A stretch of 64,000 bases of DNA from Flavobacteriaceae bacterium (GCA_947483075.1 CANKLE010000005.1:1-64000), one strand, 5' to 3'; counted from the stretch's first letter, positions 8,053 to 17,429 are shown. The notes: generated from the sequence alone by a model not told the origin. Numbers and translations: made by a program.

Positions 8053-8083
8053 CAAAATTATAACTTTTATACAAGGCAGCCAA
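8053..8083 (-). promoter_or_regulatory. Predicted promoter of tig
   Basis: Read on the minus strand, TTG (8083-8081), 20-bp spacer, TAATTTTG (8060-8053): both the -33 and -7 elements of the Bacteroidota consensus at the expected spacing. The -7 box ends 25 bp before the ATG. This is the clearest full promoter in the window. Confidence 0.7.
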
Positions 8084-8100
8084 GTTTTTGGCCACTACAA

Positions 8101-8448
8101 TTAGTCCTTATTATTTTGGGTGAGTGAATAGGTGAGCGATTGCAAAACCGAAAGGATGATGCTAAAAAATACAGCGGTCCAAAAACCGTCCACTACAAAT
8201 CCGCCGACAATTTTGGCGCATAAAATGATGAGTAAGGCATTGATGACCAATAAAAACAAGCCCAAAGACAAAATAGTTACAGGCAACGTAAACAAGATTA
8301 AAATGGGTTTAATAAACACATTGAGCAAAGACAAGACCAAGGCTACCAATAAAGAAGTCGTAAAACTGGCCACAGCAACTCCGGGTAAAAATTCGGCGAT
8401 GAGTAAAACCAATAAAGCAGTTGTAAATAAACGGATAAGTAATTGCAT
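8101..8448 (-). CDS. Phage-holin-4 family small membrane protein
   Basis: A 115-residue, very hydrophobic protein with three to four membrane segments and the signature FIKPILILFTLPVTILSLGLF seen in the family Pfam calls Phage_holin_4_2 (YvlD-like). Despite the name, these are chromosomal membrane proteins of unknown role; nothing phage-like surrounds it. ATG 8448 lies 3 bp after the alpha/beta hydrolase stop codon, so the two are cotranscribed, probably with pdxJ upstream. Confidence 0.8.
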   Translation of the reverse strand: MQLLIRLFTTALLVLLIAEFLPGVAVASFTTSLLVALVLSLLNVFIKPILILFTLPVTILSLGLFLLVINALLIILCAKIVGGFVVDGFWTAVFFSIILSVLQSLTYSLTQNNKD

Positions 8449-8451
8449 ACG

Positions 8452-9219
8452 TTAGGGTTTTAAAAATTTAGCGGTAATGGAATAAAAAAGCGCAGGATTT
8501 TCGGCGTGCAACCAATGGCCCGCTTGGGGAATCGTTTCCAATTGCGCTTGCGGAAAATGTACTAAGATGCTATCCCAATCGGCATCCAAAATGTAAGCGG
8601 AATTGCCACCTCGCACAAACAAAGTGGGTGCATCGTAGTGGGCAGATTCAGGTAATGCGGTGCCTACTTGTTCGATTTCTTGGGTTAATACTGATAAATT
8701 AAATCGAAATGCCAATTGACCGGGCGTTTCCCAATACAAGTTCTTCAACAAAAATTGGCGGGTACCAAAATCGGGAATATACCCTTGCAGTTGGGCATCG
8801 ACTTCGTTGCGTTGGGGTTGGACGCTGAAATTTATGGCGTTCAAACCCGTTAAAATTTCTTGGTGATGTTGCGGATAATACTTGGGCCCAATATCGGCTA
8901 CAATCAATTGCTTGACTAAATCGGACTGCTGCGTAGCCAATAGCATGGCCAATTTTCCGCCCATCGAATGACCAATTACCGAAATAGTTTGCAAGCCATA
9001 ATGGGCACAATACTCCAATATGTCTTGTACCATAACGGCGTAGGAAAATGCCGCATGGTGAAAACTGCGGCCGTGGTTGCGCAAATCTAAAAGATGAACC
9101 TCAAAACCAAGAGCGGCATATTGAACTCCTAGTGTTTTCCAATTGTCGGACATGCCCAAAAAGCCATGCAAAATGAGCAGTGGTTTTCCTTGACCTTCTA
9201 TTTTAGAATATAACAACAT
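8452..9219 (-). CDS. Alpha/beta-fold hydrolase, YbfF-like esterase
   Basis: A 255-residue cytosolic hydrolase. The oxyanion loop LHGFLG is at 17-22, the nucleophile elbow GHSMGG puts Ser85 in place, and the C-terminal histidine lies in AGHWLHAENP. DLRNHGRS is the family motif shared with YbfF-type esterases. The physiological substrate is unknown, probably an acyl thioester or short ester. It is 13 bp downstream of pdxJ and 3 bp upstream of the holin-like gene in one minus-strand unit. Confidence 0.85.
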   Translation of the reverse strand: MLLYSKIEGQGKPLLILHGFLGMSDNWKTLGVQYAALGFEVHLLDLRNHGRSFHHAAFSYAVMVQDILEYCAHYGLQTISVIGHSMGGKLAMLLATQQSDLVKQLIVADIGPKYYPQHHQEILTGLNAINFSVQPQRNEVDAQLQGYIPDFGTRQFLLKNLYWETPGQLAFRFNLSVLTQEIEQVGTALPESAHYDAPTLFVRGGNSAYILDADWDSILVHFPQAQLETIPQAGHWLHAENPALFYSITAKFLKP

Positions 9220-9232
9220 AAGGAGTAGTAGA

Positions 9233-9946
9233 TTATCGCAGCAAGGCGAGGTATTGTTTGATTACCGATTCAAAACCCAAATACAAGGATTCGGCAATGA
9301 GGGCGTGGCCAATAGAAACTTCGAGTAAGCCCGGAATATTTTCGGCAAAAAATTGACAGTTTTGCAAACTCAAATCGTGTCCGGCGTTGATGCCCAGTCC
9401 TAATTCATTAGCCAATTTGGCCGCTTGAATATAGGGTTCAATAGCTGCTGTGTTGCCTAAACTGTATTGGTGCGCATAGGCTTCGGTGTACAATTCGATG
9501 CGATCGGTGCCGGTTTTTTTGGCGCCTTCAATGATATGCAAATCGGGATCAACAAAGATGGAGGTGCGAATGCCGTGGCGGTGAAACTCTTGAATAACCT
9601 CGGTTAAATACCCTTGAAATTTCAGCGTATCCCAACCAGCAGAAGACGTAATCGCGCCAACCGCATCGGGCACCAAAGTCACTTGCGTGGGTTTGCACTC
9701 CAACACCAAATCGATAAAATTGTGCTGCGGATTGCCTTCGATATTGTACTCGGTATACACGATAGGTTTTAGCTCGCGGGCATCTTGGTAACGAATGTGT
9801 CGTTCGTCGGGGCGCGGGTGAATCGTAATGCCATGGGCACCAAAGCCTTGTATATCGGTCGCAACCTGCAGCAAATTGGGGACATTGCCGCCACGAGCAT
9901 TGCGCAAGGTGGCAATTTTATTGATGTTAACACTGAGATGGATCAT
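9233..9946 (-). CDS. pdxJ: Pyridoxine 5'-phosphate synthase
   Basis: PdxJ condenses 1-deoxy-xylulose 5-phosphate with aminoacetone phosphate to form pyridoxine phosphate, in the DXP-dependent vitamin B6 route. From ATG 9946 it has 237 residues with the standard start [19 protein letters not shown], the HPRPDERHI segment and INAGHDL near residue 190. A longer reading from GTG 9964 is rejected because that codon sits within the predicted -7 box. The TIM-barrel length is normal. It is the first gene of the unit with the hydrolase and holin-like gene and is divergent from the CBS gene. Confidence 0.95.
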   Translation of the reverse strand: MIHLSVNINKIATLRNARGGNVPNLLQVATDIQGFGAHGITIHPRPDERHIRYQDARELKPIVYTEYNIEGNPQHNFIDLVLECKPTQVTLVPDAVGAITSSAGWDTLKFQGYLTEVIQEFHRHGIRTSIFVDPDLHIIEGAKKTGTDRIELYTEAYAHQYSLGNTAAIEPYIQAAKLANELGLGINAGHDLSLQNCQFFAENIPGLLEVSIGHALIAESLYLGFESVIKQYLALLR

Positions 9947-9963
9947 GCGAAAAAATTTGACCA

Positions 9964-9971
9964 CAAAAATA
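9964..9971 (-). promoter_or_regulatory. Predicted -7 promoter box of pdxJ
   Basis: TATTTTTG on the minus strand (9971 to 9964), an exact TAnnTTTG match. Initiation about 4 nt downstream would give a leader of about 13 nt to ATG 9946. No convincing -33 TTG is seen. Confidence 0.5.
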
Positions 9972-10035
9972 CAAACTTAAAGCCGTGTAGGTTGTTTAAA
10001 ATTGATTATTTTGCAGGGCCTTAGCCTATGTACCC

Positions 10036-10695
10036 ATGAATCAAATTCAAGACTATATTCACCGCGATCACAAAGCCATTCGCCTGAGCGAAGACCTTGC
10101 TAGCGTGCAAGATTTTTTTGACGAACTGGGCTTTTCTCATTTTCCGGTGGCCGATGATTTGCAGTTTGTCGGTTCACTCAATGCCGAAGATGCCAGCACT
10201 TTTGACGCTTCTAAATCGGTAGCCGATTACCGCTATGTCTTGGAGCAATTTCATGCCAAAAACAACATGTCTTGGTTTGAGGTGTTTGAGATTGCCACCA
10301 GAAATCAAGCGACGGTTGTTCCTGTTCTGGACGAACTCAATAACTACCTGGGTTATTACGAATTGGAGGACCTTTTGTTGTTTTTTAACGACACACCGCT
10401 CATCAAAGAAGCCGGCAGTGTTTTGGTGATCCAAAAAAGCCTGCAAGACTATTCGTTGGCTCAAATTACCCAAATCATAGAGAGCAATAACGGAAAATTA
10501 TTGGGTTTATTTGTCTCTTCCTCCGTGGACAACCAGATTGAAATCACCCTAAAATTGGCTTTGGGTCCTTTGAATGAAATCATCCAAACGTTTCGCCGAT
10601 ACAATTACGAAATTGTTTCCCAACACCAAGAAGACCAATACATTACAAATCTAAAGGAACGATCCGATTACTTGGACAAATACCTCAATATCTAA
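10036..10695 (+). CDS. CBS-domain protein
   Basis: A 219-residue cytosolic protein. Residues 1-120 form a CBS pair (IHRDHKAIRLSEDL, FSHFPVADD, ATVVPVLDELNNYLGYYELEDLL). Residues about 130-219 look like an ACT-type regulatory domain (SVLVIQKSLQDYSLAQITQI). Such domains sense adenosine nucleotides or amino acids. It lies 12 bp upstream of nadK, so it may report on adenylate or NAD status, but that is inference from position. Start ATG 10036 is the only good one. Confidence 0.8.
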   Translation: MNQIQDYIHRDHKAIRLSEDLASVQDFFDELGFSHFPVADDLQFVGSLNAEDASTFDASKSVADYRYVLEQFHAKNNMSWFEVFEIATRNQATVVPVLDELNNYLGYYELEDLLLFFNDTPLIKEAGSVLVIQKSLQDYSLAQITQIIESNNGKLLGLFVSSSVDNQIEITLKLALGPLNEIIQTFRRYNYEIVSQHQEDQYITNLKERSDYLDKYLNI

Positions 10696-10707
10696 CGCCC
10701 GCTCGCT

Positions 10708-11592
10708 ATGAAAATCGCACTTTACGGACAATATTACCAAAACAGTACCGAGCCCATTATTCGGGATATTTTTCGGTTTTTTACCCAAAAAAATGTAGAG
10801 TTAGTGGTAGAGCATCATTTTTTGCAACTGCTCAACGAGAAAAAAATAGTAGCTGAATCGTTTGCCACCTTTCAAAGTCATGCCGATCTAGACGCTACTT
10901 TTGACATGCTGCTAAGTATTGGCGGAGACGGAACCATCTTGAGAGCCATTACTTTAGTGCGCGACAGCGGCATACCGGTTTTGGGAATTAACGCGGGCCG
11001 ATTGGGTTTTTTGGCTTCGGTACAAAAAGAAAACATTGCCAATTTCTTGCAATTGGTGATCGATAAGAAGTACCGCATTTCTAAACGCACCTTGCTTTCT
11101 TTGACTTGCAATCCGCCAAATTCGGAAATTGGCAGCCTCAATTTTGCGATGAATGAAATTTCGGTAAGTCGAAAAGACACCACTTCGATGATTACCATTG
11201 AAACCCATCTGAATGAGGAATATTTAAATTCCTATTGGGCCGATGGATTAATCATTGCCACGCCTACCGGATCAACGGGCTATTCGATGAGTTGTGGCGG
11301 ACCCATTTTGACGCCCGAAGTAACTAGTTTGGTGATTACACCCATTGCCCCACACAACCTCAATGCTCGTCCGCTTGTAATACCCGATAGCACCCGCATA
11401 AAATTGAAAGTTTCTGGGCGCGAAGACAACTACCTCATTTCGCTAGATTCAAGAATTGCGGCCGTTCCAAACGACTCCGAATTGACTATTGAAAAAACCA
11501 ATTTTCAGATCAACATGGTCGAAATTCCAAACGAAACTTTTTTGATCACCTTGCGCAATAAATTAATGTGGGGCGAAGACAAACGAAATTAA
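10708..11592 (+). CDS. nadK: NAD kinase
   Basis: Phosphorylates NAD to NADP using ATP. It has 294 residues, with the diagnostic GGDGT at 72-76, the N-E-I-S motif MNEISVSRKD near 150, and ATPTGSTGYSMSCGGPIL in the middle. The C-terminal half carries the SLDSR and LNARPLV segments of the family. It is cotranscribed with the CBS gene 12 bp upstream and is followed by a 160-bp gap before porG. Confidence 0.96.
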   Translation: MKIALYGQYYQNSTEPIIRDIFRFFTQKNVELVVEHHFLQLLNEKKIVAESFATFQSHADLDATFDMLLSIGGDGTILRAITLVRDSGIPVLGINAGRLGFLASVQKENIANFLQLVIDKKYRISKRTLLSLTCNPPNSEIGSLNFAMNEISVSRKDTTSMITIETHLNEEYLNSYWADGLIIATPTGSTGYSMSCGGPILTPEVTSLVITPIAPHNLNARPLVIPDSTRIKLKVSGREDNYLISLDSRIAAVPNDSELTIEKTNFQINMVEIPNETFLITLRNKLMWGEDKRN

Positions 11593-11726
11593 ACGGCAAG
11601 AGCTGTTTTGATACTAAACCCGTTCAATTTTCGTTTGAGGTACACCCGGGTTTCACTCGTTAAATTTTATTTTCAAGGATCTGAAAATCTAATTCATTAG
11701 TATGCGCATTACCTAGGCAGAATTAT

Positions 11727-11734
11727 TATATTTG
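11727..11734 (+). promoter_or_regulatory. Predicted -7 promoter box of porG
   Basis: TATATTTG, exact TAnnTTTG match, ending 18 bp before the ATG at 11753. It overlaps an upstream TTG codon (11732) in the same frame, which argues against that TTG as the start. It probably drives porG-uppS-bamA-ompH. Confidence 0.6.
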
Positions 11735-11752
11735 CACGCTATTTTTAAGCCC

Positions 11753-12436
11753 ATGCACCCACGAATACTCGTTTTGTTTTTATTGCTCAGCAGCCTTTCC
11801 GCTTCCGCTCAAATTTATGAGATTGGTGGCTTTTTGGGCGGTAGTAATTACATCGGTGATATTGGGAAAACCGACTACATTGCGCCACATGAATTGGCCT
11901 ATGGATTCTTATTTCGTTGGAACAAAAGCCCCCGTCATTCTTGGCGAATATCATATACCCAATCGAAAATTACAGCCGACGATGCCGAATCAACCTCACC
12001 CGCTCGTGTGCAACGTGGGTATGCTTTTGAGAACGACATTAAAGAACTGTCTGTCGGTTTGGAATTTGATTTTTTTGATTTTAACTTGCACGATTCCAAA
12101 CCTAAATTCACTCCCTACATTTATACCGGATTGAGTTACCTGAGTTATAATGGGCTGTTTTATGTAGCCGGCGAACCCAAATACGACACCACACACAATA
12201 CGGCTGCTATCCCTATGATTTTGGGTGTAAAAGGTAGAATTTTTGATCATTTTGTACTTGGTATAGAATCGGGAGCGCGTTTTTCTTTTCGGGATGACTT
12301 AGACGGCAGCAATCCTACCAACGAAAATTTGAGCAATGTCCGTTTTGGAAATTTGCGCAGCAACGATTGGTATGTGTTTACGGGTGTAACCCTAACCTAT
12401 ACTTTTGGAAATAAACCTTGTTTTTGTTCGAATTAA
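11753..12436 (+). CDS. porG: PorG-like outer-membrane protein (DUF6089)
   Basis: A 227-residue beta-barrel protein with signal peptide MHPRILVLFLLLSSLSASAQ and the DUF6089 opening YEIGGFLGGSNYIGDIG. Aromatic-ended strands run to a C-terminal FTGVTLTYTFG. In Porphyromonas gingivalis the DUF6089 protein PorG is an outer-membrane T9SS component associated with the PorK/PorN ring; the same gene order (DUF6089, uppS, bamA, ompH) is common in Flavobacteriia. It stops 3 bp before uppS. The family is clear; the T9SS role is by homology. A TTG start 21 bp upstream is rejected because it lies in the promoter box. Confidence 0.8.
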   Translation: MHPRILVLFLLLSSLSASAQIYEIGGFLGGSNYIGDIGKTDYIAPHELAYGFLFRWNKSPRHSWRISYTQSKITADDAESTSPARVQRGYAFENDIKELSVGLEFDFFDFNLHDSKPKFTPYIYTGLSYLSYNGLFYVAGEPKYDTTHNTAAIPMILGVKGRIFDHFVLGIESGARFSFRDDLDGSNPTNENLSNVRFGNLRSNDWYVFTGVTLTYTFGNKPCFCSN

Positions 12437-12439
12437 TAG

Positions 12440-13180
12440 ATGAATTTACTGAACCACATCAATACCGACAACTTACCCAAACACCTGGCCATCATCATGG
12501 ACGGCAACGGACGCTGGGCTAAACAGCAAGGGTTTATGCGGGCTTTTGGGCATGAAAATGGCACCAAATCGGTGCGCCTCACGGTAGAAAGTTGTGCCAA
12601 ATTGGGCATCGAAAACTTAACCTTGTATGCCTTTTCGACTGAAAATTGGAATCGACCAAAATTAGAAGTTGATACGCTCATGAAATTGCTCATCAATTCC
12701 TTGAAAAACGAGTTGAGCACCTTAACGCAAAACAACATCCGCTTGCAATCAATTGGCAATTTGGATTTGTTGCCTAAATCGGCACAAAAAGAGTTGAAAA
12801 GCGTAATCGATAAGACCAAAAATAATACGCGAATGACGCTAACATTGGCTCTAAGTTACGGGGCTCGAGAGGAACTTTTGCACGCCATAAAAGCAATCAG
12901 TACTAAAGTTAAAAATAATATAATTTCAACCGAGGCTATTGATGAATCAATTATTAATGAGCATCTTTACACGCACAATTTACCCGATGTAGATTTGTTA
13001 ATACGAACGAGTGGGGAACATCGAATTAGTAACTTTTTGTTGTGGCAAATTGCCTACGCCGAACTGTATTTTACCGACGTTTTATGGCCCGATTTTAAAG
13101 AAGAAGATTTATATGAGGCTATCCTTAGTTATCAAAAAAGAGAACGTAGATTTGGAAAAACAAGCGAACAAATTAAATAA
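12440..13180 (+). CDS. uppS: Undecaprenyl diphosphate synthase
   Basis: A 246-residue cis-prenyltransferase that extends farnesyl diphosphate with isopentenyl units to the C55 lipid carrier of cell-wall synthesis. The catalytic IIMDGNGRWA motif (Asp21) and the C-terminal DVDLLIRTSGEHRISNFLLWQ and LWPDF motifs are present. Length is normal. It is the second gene of the envelope operon, 3 bp after porG; the downstream bamA start lies just past or inside its 3' end. Confidence 0.97.
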   Translation: MNLLNHINTDNLPKHLAIIMDGNGRWAKQQGFMRAFGHENGTKSVRLTVESCAKLGIENLTLYAFSTENWNRPKLEVDTLMKLLINSLKNELSTLTQNNIRLQSIGNLDLLPKSAQKELKSVIDKTKNNTRMTLTLALSYGAREELLHAIKAISTKVKNNIISTEAIDESIINEHLYTHNLPDVDLLIRTSGEHRISNFLLWQIAYAELYFTDVLWPDFKEEDLYEAILSYQKRERRFGKTSEQIK

Positions 13181-13187
13181 GATTTTA

Positions 13188-15821
13188 GTGTTACATAAAC
13201 CCCTACTTTTTCTATTTGCCCTATTCTTTGTTGGATTTTTTGGCGCGCAAGCGCAAGACCGAATCCCCTTTGATCAAGGAACAAAGTATTTTTTAGGCAA
13301 TGTAAAAGTGACCGGGAAAATTAGCTACAACGAACAAACCGTGGTCACTTTTGCTGGTTTAGAAAAAGGGCAAGAGGTGAGTATTCCTGGAGAAGAGATC
13401 AGTAATGCCATCAAAAAATTAGGGAAGCTAGGTTTGTTTAGCGAAATAGACTTCTACGTGAATAAAATTGAGGGCGACAGCATTTATTTGGAGTTGAACA
13501 TCAACGAATTACCCAAATTGAATGACGTGAAAATTGTGGGGGTTAAAAAGAGCAAAAAGGAAACCCTCATCAAAGACATTGCCCTAACCAAAGGAAAAAT
13601 TGTCAACGAAAATTTAATCACCACCACTAAGAACTACATCGAAAACAAATTTCGCAAAGACGGTTTTTACAACACCAAAGCAACCGTCACAACCAAAGTA
13701 GATACCACGCAATCCAACTTGGTGAATATGCTAATCTACATTGATAAAGGCAATAAAATCAAAATCAATTCTATCGATTTTACTGGCAATGCAATTTATA
13801 CCGATGCACAGCTCCGAAAACGCATGAAAAATACCAAGCAAAAAAATGTGTTCCGCATTTTTAAAGCATCCAAATACATCAAAGACAAGTACAAGGAAGA
13901 CTTGGTGAAAGTAATTGACAAATACAAAGAAAATGGCTACCGCGATGCACGTGTTGTTACCGATTCCTTAGCCTTTACCAAAGACAAAAAAGAACTGACA
14001 TTAAAAATTAATGTCGAAGAAGGACGTAAATACTACTTCGGGAACATCAAATTTTTAGGAAATACCATCTATCCTGACCGGGGCTTACAACAAATGTTGG
14101 GCATCAAAAAAGGCGATGTCTACAATGGTGTATTGCTCGAGAAACGCATCGCCGACAAAAGCAAACCCGACGGAGAAGACATCACCAATTTATACCAAAA
14201 CAATGGCTATTTATTTTCTACGATCAATGCGGTAGAAGTGAAAACGGCTAATGACACCATCGATTTTGAGATTCGTATCGTAGAGGGGCCTTTGGCTTAT
14301 TTTAATAAAATTACGGTGGTAGGAAACGACCGCACCAACGACAAGGTAATTTACCGGGAACTTCGTACCAAGCCGGGTCAGAAATACAGTAAAGAAGAAC
14401 TCGTACGAACCATTCGAGAAATTGGTCAATTGGGCTTCTTTGATCCCGAAGCCATTGATCCAAAATTTAAAAATGTAGACGCAGCAGCAGGAACAGTCGA
14501 TATCGAATACAACTTGGTCGAAAAAGGATCGAGCCAAATTGAATTGCAAGGTGGTTATGGCGGTGGCGGATTTATTGGAACCTTAGGGCTTTCCTTTAAT
14601 AACTTTTCTGCGCGAAATCTATTTAAAAAAGACGCCTACAAACCTCTTCCGATGGGAGATGGGCAAAAAGTATCCCTTCGTTTGCAAGGAAGTACCTATT
14701 TTCAAACCTATAGTTTATCGTTTTCTGAACCTTGGTTTGGTGATAAAAAACCGATTCAATTTAGCAGCTCGTTAGCCTTCAGTAAGCAATATGCTGCTGG
14801 AAGCTACTATGGCGGAATAGACAAAAGTAAGAACTTTAACATCTTTGCGATTTCAGTGGGCTTGGCCAAACGCTTAACAGTTCCGGATGATTTCTTTGTG
14901 CTGTCACATGCCTTAAGCTTCCAATTTTATGATTTACACAACTACAATACTGGTTTGTTTACTTTTGGAAATGGATCCTCTCGAAATTTAGCCTACACCG
15001 TTGGCATCAGCCGAAACAACAAAGGGGTAAATCCTATTTACCCAACCTACGGATCTGAATTTAGCCTTTCCGGTAAATTCACCCCGCCCTATTCCTTATT
15101 TAACGGAATCGATTATGCCAATTTAGGATCTCAAGAACCCTATAAATTGCGCAATGAGGGAACTACGCCAATTTTGAGTCAAGATCAAACTGAGTACATT
15201 TTACCAGGCGAATATATTGACGCAAACGGAAACCGAGCGCTCAATTTTCAATCGGCAGCAGTTGACCAAGGAAAAGTTGATCAAGAAAAATTCAACTGGT
15301 TAGAGTACTATAAAATCAAATTTAAAGCCGATTGGTATACCAAAATTTTTGGGAAATTAATCCTGCGCTCCTTGAGTGAATTTGGCTATTTGGGCACCTA
15401 TAACAATGCCCGAGGATTAGTGCCATTCGAACGCTTCTTTGTGGGAGGTGATGGACTGGCCAATTTTGCCCAAGACGGACGAGAGGTTATTCAATTGCGT
15501 GGCTACCCAAACAATTCGATTTCATCACAAAATGGAGGGCCAATCTATAATAAATTCACCCTCGAAATGCGTTATCCATTAACGCTCAAAGCAGCTGCAT
15601 CGATCTATATGTTAACGTTTATAGAAGGAGGAGCCTCGTACAACAATTTTAGAGATTATAATCCGTTTGTATTGAAACGTTCTGCCGGTATAGGGTTGCG
15701 TATTTTCATGCCTGCATTTGGTTTATTGGGAATTGATTTTGGTTACGGATTTGATCCGCTTACTGGGTCTACCAGACCAAATGGAATGGAAACACATTTT
15801 ATTATTGGGCAACAATTTTAA
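13188..15821 (+). CDS. bamA: BamA, outer-membrane protein assembly factor
   Basis: About 877 residues. A signal peptide (LHKPLLFLFALFFVGFFGAQA) is followed by five POTRA-like domains (roughly residues 25-440) and a C-terminal 16-strand barrel of the surface-antigen family, with the end motif GYGFDPLTG. It inserts beta-barrel proteins into the outer membrane. The ORF is open from 13011 and overlaps uppS. ATG 13113 would put about 25 charged residues before the signal peptide, so I prefer GTG 13188, 7 bp after the uppS stop, although GTG starts are uncommon here. Its neighbours are periplasmic OmpH chaperones. Confidence 0.9.
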   Translation: MLHKPLLFLFALFFVGFFGAQAQDRIPFDQGTKYFLGNVKVTGKISYNEQTVVTFAGLEKGQEVSIPGEEISNAIKKLGKLGLFSEIDFYVNKIEGDSIYLELNINELPKLNDVKIVGVKKSKKETLIKDIALTKGKIVNENLITTTKNYIENKFRKDGFYNTKATVTTKVDTTQSNLVNMLIYIDKGNKIKINSIDFTGNAIYTDAQLRKRMKNTKQKNVFRIFKASKYIKDKYKEDLVKVIDKYKENGYRDARVVTDSLAFTKDKKELTLKINVEEGRKYYFGNIKFLGNTIYPDRGLQQMLGIKKGDVYNGVLLEKRIADKSKPDGEDITNLYQNNGYLFSTINAVEVKTANDTIDFEIRIVEGPLAYFNKITVVGNDRTNDKVIYRELRTKPGQKYSKEELVRTIREIGQLGFFDPEAIDPKFKNVDAAAGTVDIEYNLVEKGSSQIELQGGYGGGGFIGTLGLSFNNFSARNLFKKDAYKPLPMGDGQKVSLRLQGSTYFQTYSLSFSEPWFGDKKPIQFSSSLAFSKQYAAGSYYGGIDKSKNFNIFAISVGLAKRLTVPDDFFVLSHALSFQFYDLHNYNTGLFTFGNGSSRNLAYTVGISRNNKGVNPIYPTYGSEFSLSGKFTPPYSLFNGIDYANLGSQEPYKLRNEGTTPILSQDQTEYILPGEYIDANGNRALNFQSAAVDQGKVDQEKFNWLEYYKIKFKADWYTKIFGKLILRSLSEFGYLGTYNNARGLVPFERFFVGGDGLANFAQDGREVIQLRGYPNNSISSQNGGPIYNKFTLEMRYPLTLKAAASIYMLTFIEGGASYNNFRDYNPFVLKRSAGIGLRIFMPAFGLLGIDFGYGFDPLTGSTRPNGMETHFIIGQQF

Positions 15822-15865
15822 AGAAATAACTACTATATTTGACAGATTTTACACTATTTAAGGAA

Positions 15866-16876
15866 ATGAGAAAATATACCCTACTCCTGTTTGCGTGCCT
15901 CTGGCTTACACAACATGCTGTCGCTCAAGGCCGTGGTGTAAAAATTGGGTACATTGACATGGAATATATTTTGCAAAACGTTCCCGAATACAGTGAAGCC
16001 AAAAACTTGTTGGAGCAGAAAGCGCAAAAATGGAAACAAGAGATAGAAGTTAAGAAAAATGCGATTACCAAACTCAAAGAAAGTTTGAAAGTAGAACAGG
16101 TTTTGCTTACCAAAGAACTCATCGAGGAACGCGAAGAAGAAATCACGTTGCAAGAAACCGAGTTGATGGATTACCAACTGAAACGATTTGGCCCCAATGG
16201 TGACTTAATTGTGCAGAAAGCAGTCTTGACTCAACCGGTGCAAGACCAGGTATTTAATGCCGTACAAGATATTGCCGAAGCCAAAAAATACGATTTTATA
16301 TTTGATCGAACTTCTGAGCTCACCATGCTATTTGCCGCCAAGCGATTCGATATCAGCGACCAAGTGGTGCGAAAATTGGCGCGCTCCTCCAAACGAAATC
16401 AGCTGACTAAAAAGCAACTCAAAGAGGAAGAGGCCAAAGAAGCCAAAGAAGATATGGTAGAAGAAAGTTCAAACCTCACTGAACGCCAAAAGAAATTAGA
16501 CGAACGCAAAGCGGCTCGAGAAAAATTGGTAGCCGACAGAAAAGCAGAGGCCGAAGCGAAACGCAAAGAAGCCGAAGATCGAAAAAAACAAGCCGCTGAA
16601 GCTAAAAAAGCTGGCGTTACAACTCCCGCACCAGCATCAGAAACGCCTCAAATACCTCCCGCAGATAAACCAAATGCTAATGCTGCAACAACCGATACTG
16701 TTGTGCCGGGTTCTTCGGAATCTGCCCCAGCTGCAAAATCAAAAGAAGAGCAAGCAGCCGATCGAAAAAAAGCCTTAGAAGAAAAAAGAAAAGCCTTAGA
16801 AGAGAAAAAAAGAAAAGTCCTTGAAGAACGAGAAGCAGCGCGCAAGGCAAAAGAAGCAAGTACAAAACAAAATTAA
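15866..16876 (+). CDS. OmpH/Skp-family periplasmic chaperone with long charged tail
   Basis: From ATG 15866 (preceded by AAGGA) it has 336 residues. Signal peptide RKYTLLLFACLWLTQHAVAQ, then a Skp/OmpH domain (about 22-170) with VKIGYIDMEYILQNVPEY and a predicted antiparallel coiled coil. Residues about 180-336 are an unusual Lys/Glu/Arg/Ala-rich low-complexity tail with repeated KKALEEKRKALEEKK blocks and a Pro/Thr/Ala stretch. Skp escorts unfolded outer-membrane proteins to BamA. It is twice the length of standard Skp and resembles the larger flavobacterial Skp that has been linked to the SprA translocon (from memory). A TTG start 27 bp upstream is less likely. Confidence 0.85.
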   Translation: MRKYTLLLFACLWLTQHAVAQGRGVKIGYIDMEYILQNVPEYSEAKNLLEQKAQKWKQEIEVKKNAITKLKESLKVEQVLLTKELIEEREEEITLQETELMDYQLKRFGPNGDLIVQKAVLTQPVQDQVFNAVQDIAEAKKYDFIFDRTSELTMLFAAKRFDISDQVVRKLARSSKRNQLTKKQLKEEEAKEAKEDMVEESSNLTERQKKLDERKAAREKLVADRKAEAEAKRKEAEDRKKQAAEAKKAGVTTPAPASETPQIPPADKPNANAATTDTVVPGSSESAPAAKSKEEQAADRKKALEEKRKALEEKKRKVLEEREAARKAKEASTKQN

Positions 16877-16905
16877 AACAATAAATTAATTAATATTTAA
16901 ACACG

Positions 16906-17412
16906 ATGAAACAAATCAAAACTTTAGTAATAGTTGCGCTTGTATGTATGAGTAGCGTTGCAACTTTAAATGCGCAAGCGGCAGCAAAAACTGCTCATGT
17001 AGATGTAAGCGAGATTGTAGCTAAAATGCCAGCCATGATTGATGCCCAAAAACAATTAGAGAAATTGAGTGGTACCTATGATACCGAATACAAAACGATG
17101 GTTGAAGAATACCAAAATAAATTAAAAAAATACGAACAAGAATCGTCTACTGTTACTGATGCGGTAAACGAAACCCGTTCTAAAGAAGTACAAGACATGC
17201 AAAAACGCATTGTGGATTACAGAGACAATGCACAAAAAGAATTGCAACAAAAAGAATCTGACATTGTAAAACCAATTATGGATAAAGTAAAAGCTTCTAT
17301 TCAGAAAGTAGGTAAAGCCAAAGGATTCCAATACGTATTGAACTCAGAAGGTTTGTTGTTGGCTGATGGTCCAAACATCACTGCTGATGTAAAAAAAGAC
17401 TTAGGATTTTAA
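16906..17412 (+). CDS. OmpH/Skp-family periplasmic chaperone
   Basis: A 168-residue standard-length OmpH protein: signal peptide ending NAQA, AHVDVSEIVAKMPAMIDAQ at the start of the domain, a long coiled coil (about 55-120) and a C-terminal GFQYVLNSEGLLLADG segment. It is a trimeric 'jellyfish' holdase for outer-membrane proteins in the family. It is the second of two tandem OmpH genes, 29 bp after the long one, and the last gene of the operon: a strong terminator follows. Confidence 0.9.
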   Translation: MKQIKTLVIVALVCMSSVATLNAQAAAKTAHVDVSEIVAKMPAMIDAQKQLEKLSGTYDTEYKTMVEEYQNKLKKYEQESSTVTDAVNETRSKEVQDMQKRIVDYRDNAQKELQQKESDIVKPIMDKVKASIQKVGKAKGFQYVLNSEGLLLADGPNITADVKKDLGF

Positions 17413-17429
17413 TCTAACTCTATAGTAAT

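Noticed and set aside
8101..8448. Prophage remnant because of a holin-like name
   Set aside because: The family is chromosomal, the gene lies in a housekeeping operon and no other phage gene is present.
9947..9964. Longer pdxJ from GTG 9964
   Set aside because: The codon lies inside the -7 promoter box and the added residues are not part of PdxJ.
10005..10020. TATTTTG boxes upstream of the CBS gene (and at 26156-26162 before the YyaL gene)
   Set aside because: They have one base fewer than TAnnTTTG, so they were not listed as promoters although they may be functional variants.
11620..11660. Possible terminator after nadK (AAACCCG...CGGGTTT)
   Set aside because: The stem is only 7 bp with a loop of more than 20 nt and no T run follows directly.
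13011..13187. bamA ORF open from ATG 13011 (936 residues)
   Set aside because: The first 59 residues overlap uppS in another frame and precede a clear signal peptide. The start is most likely GTG 13188, or less likely ATG 13113.
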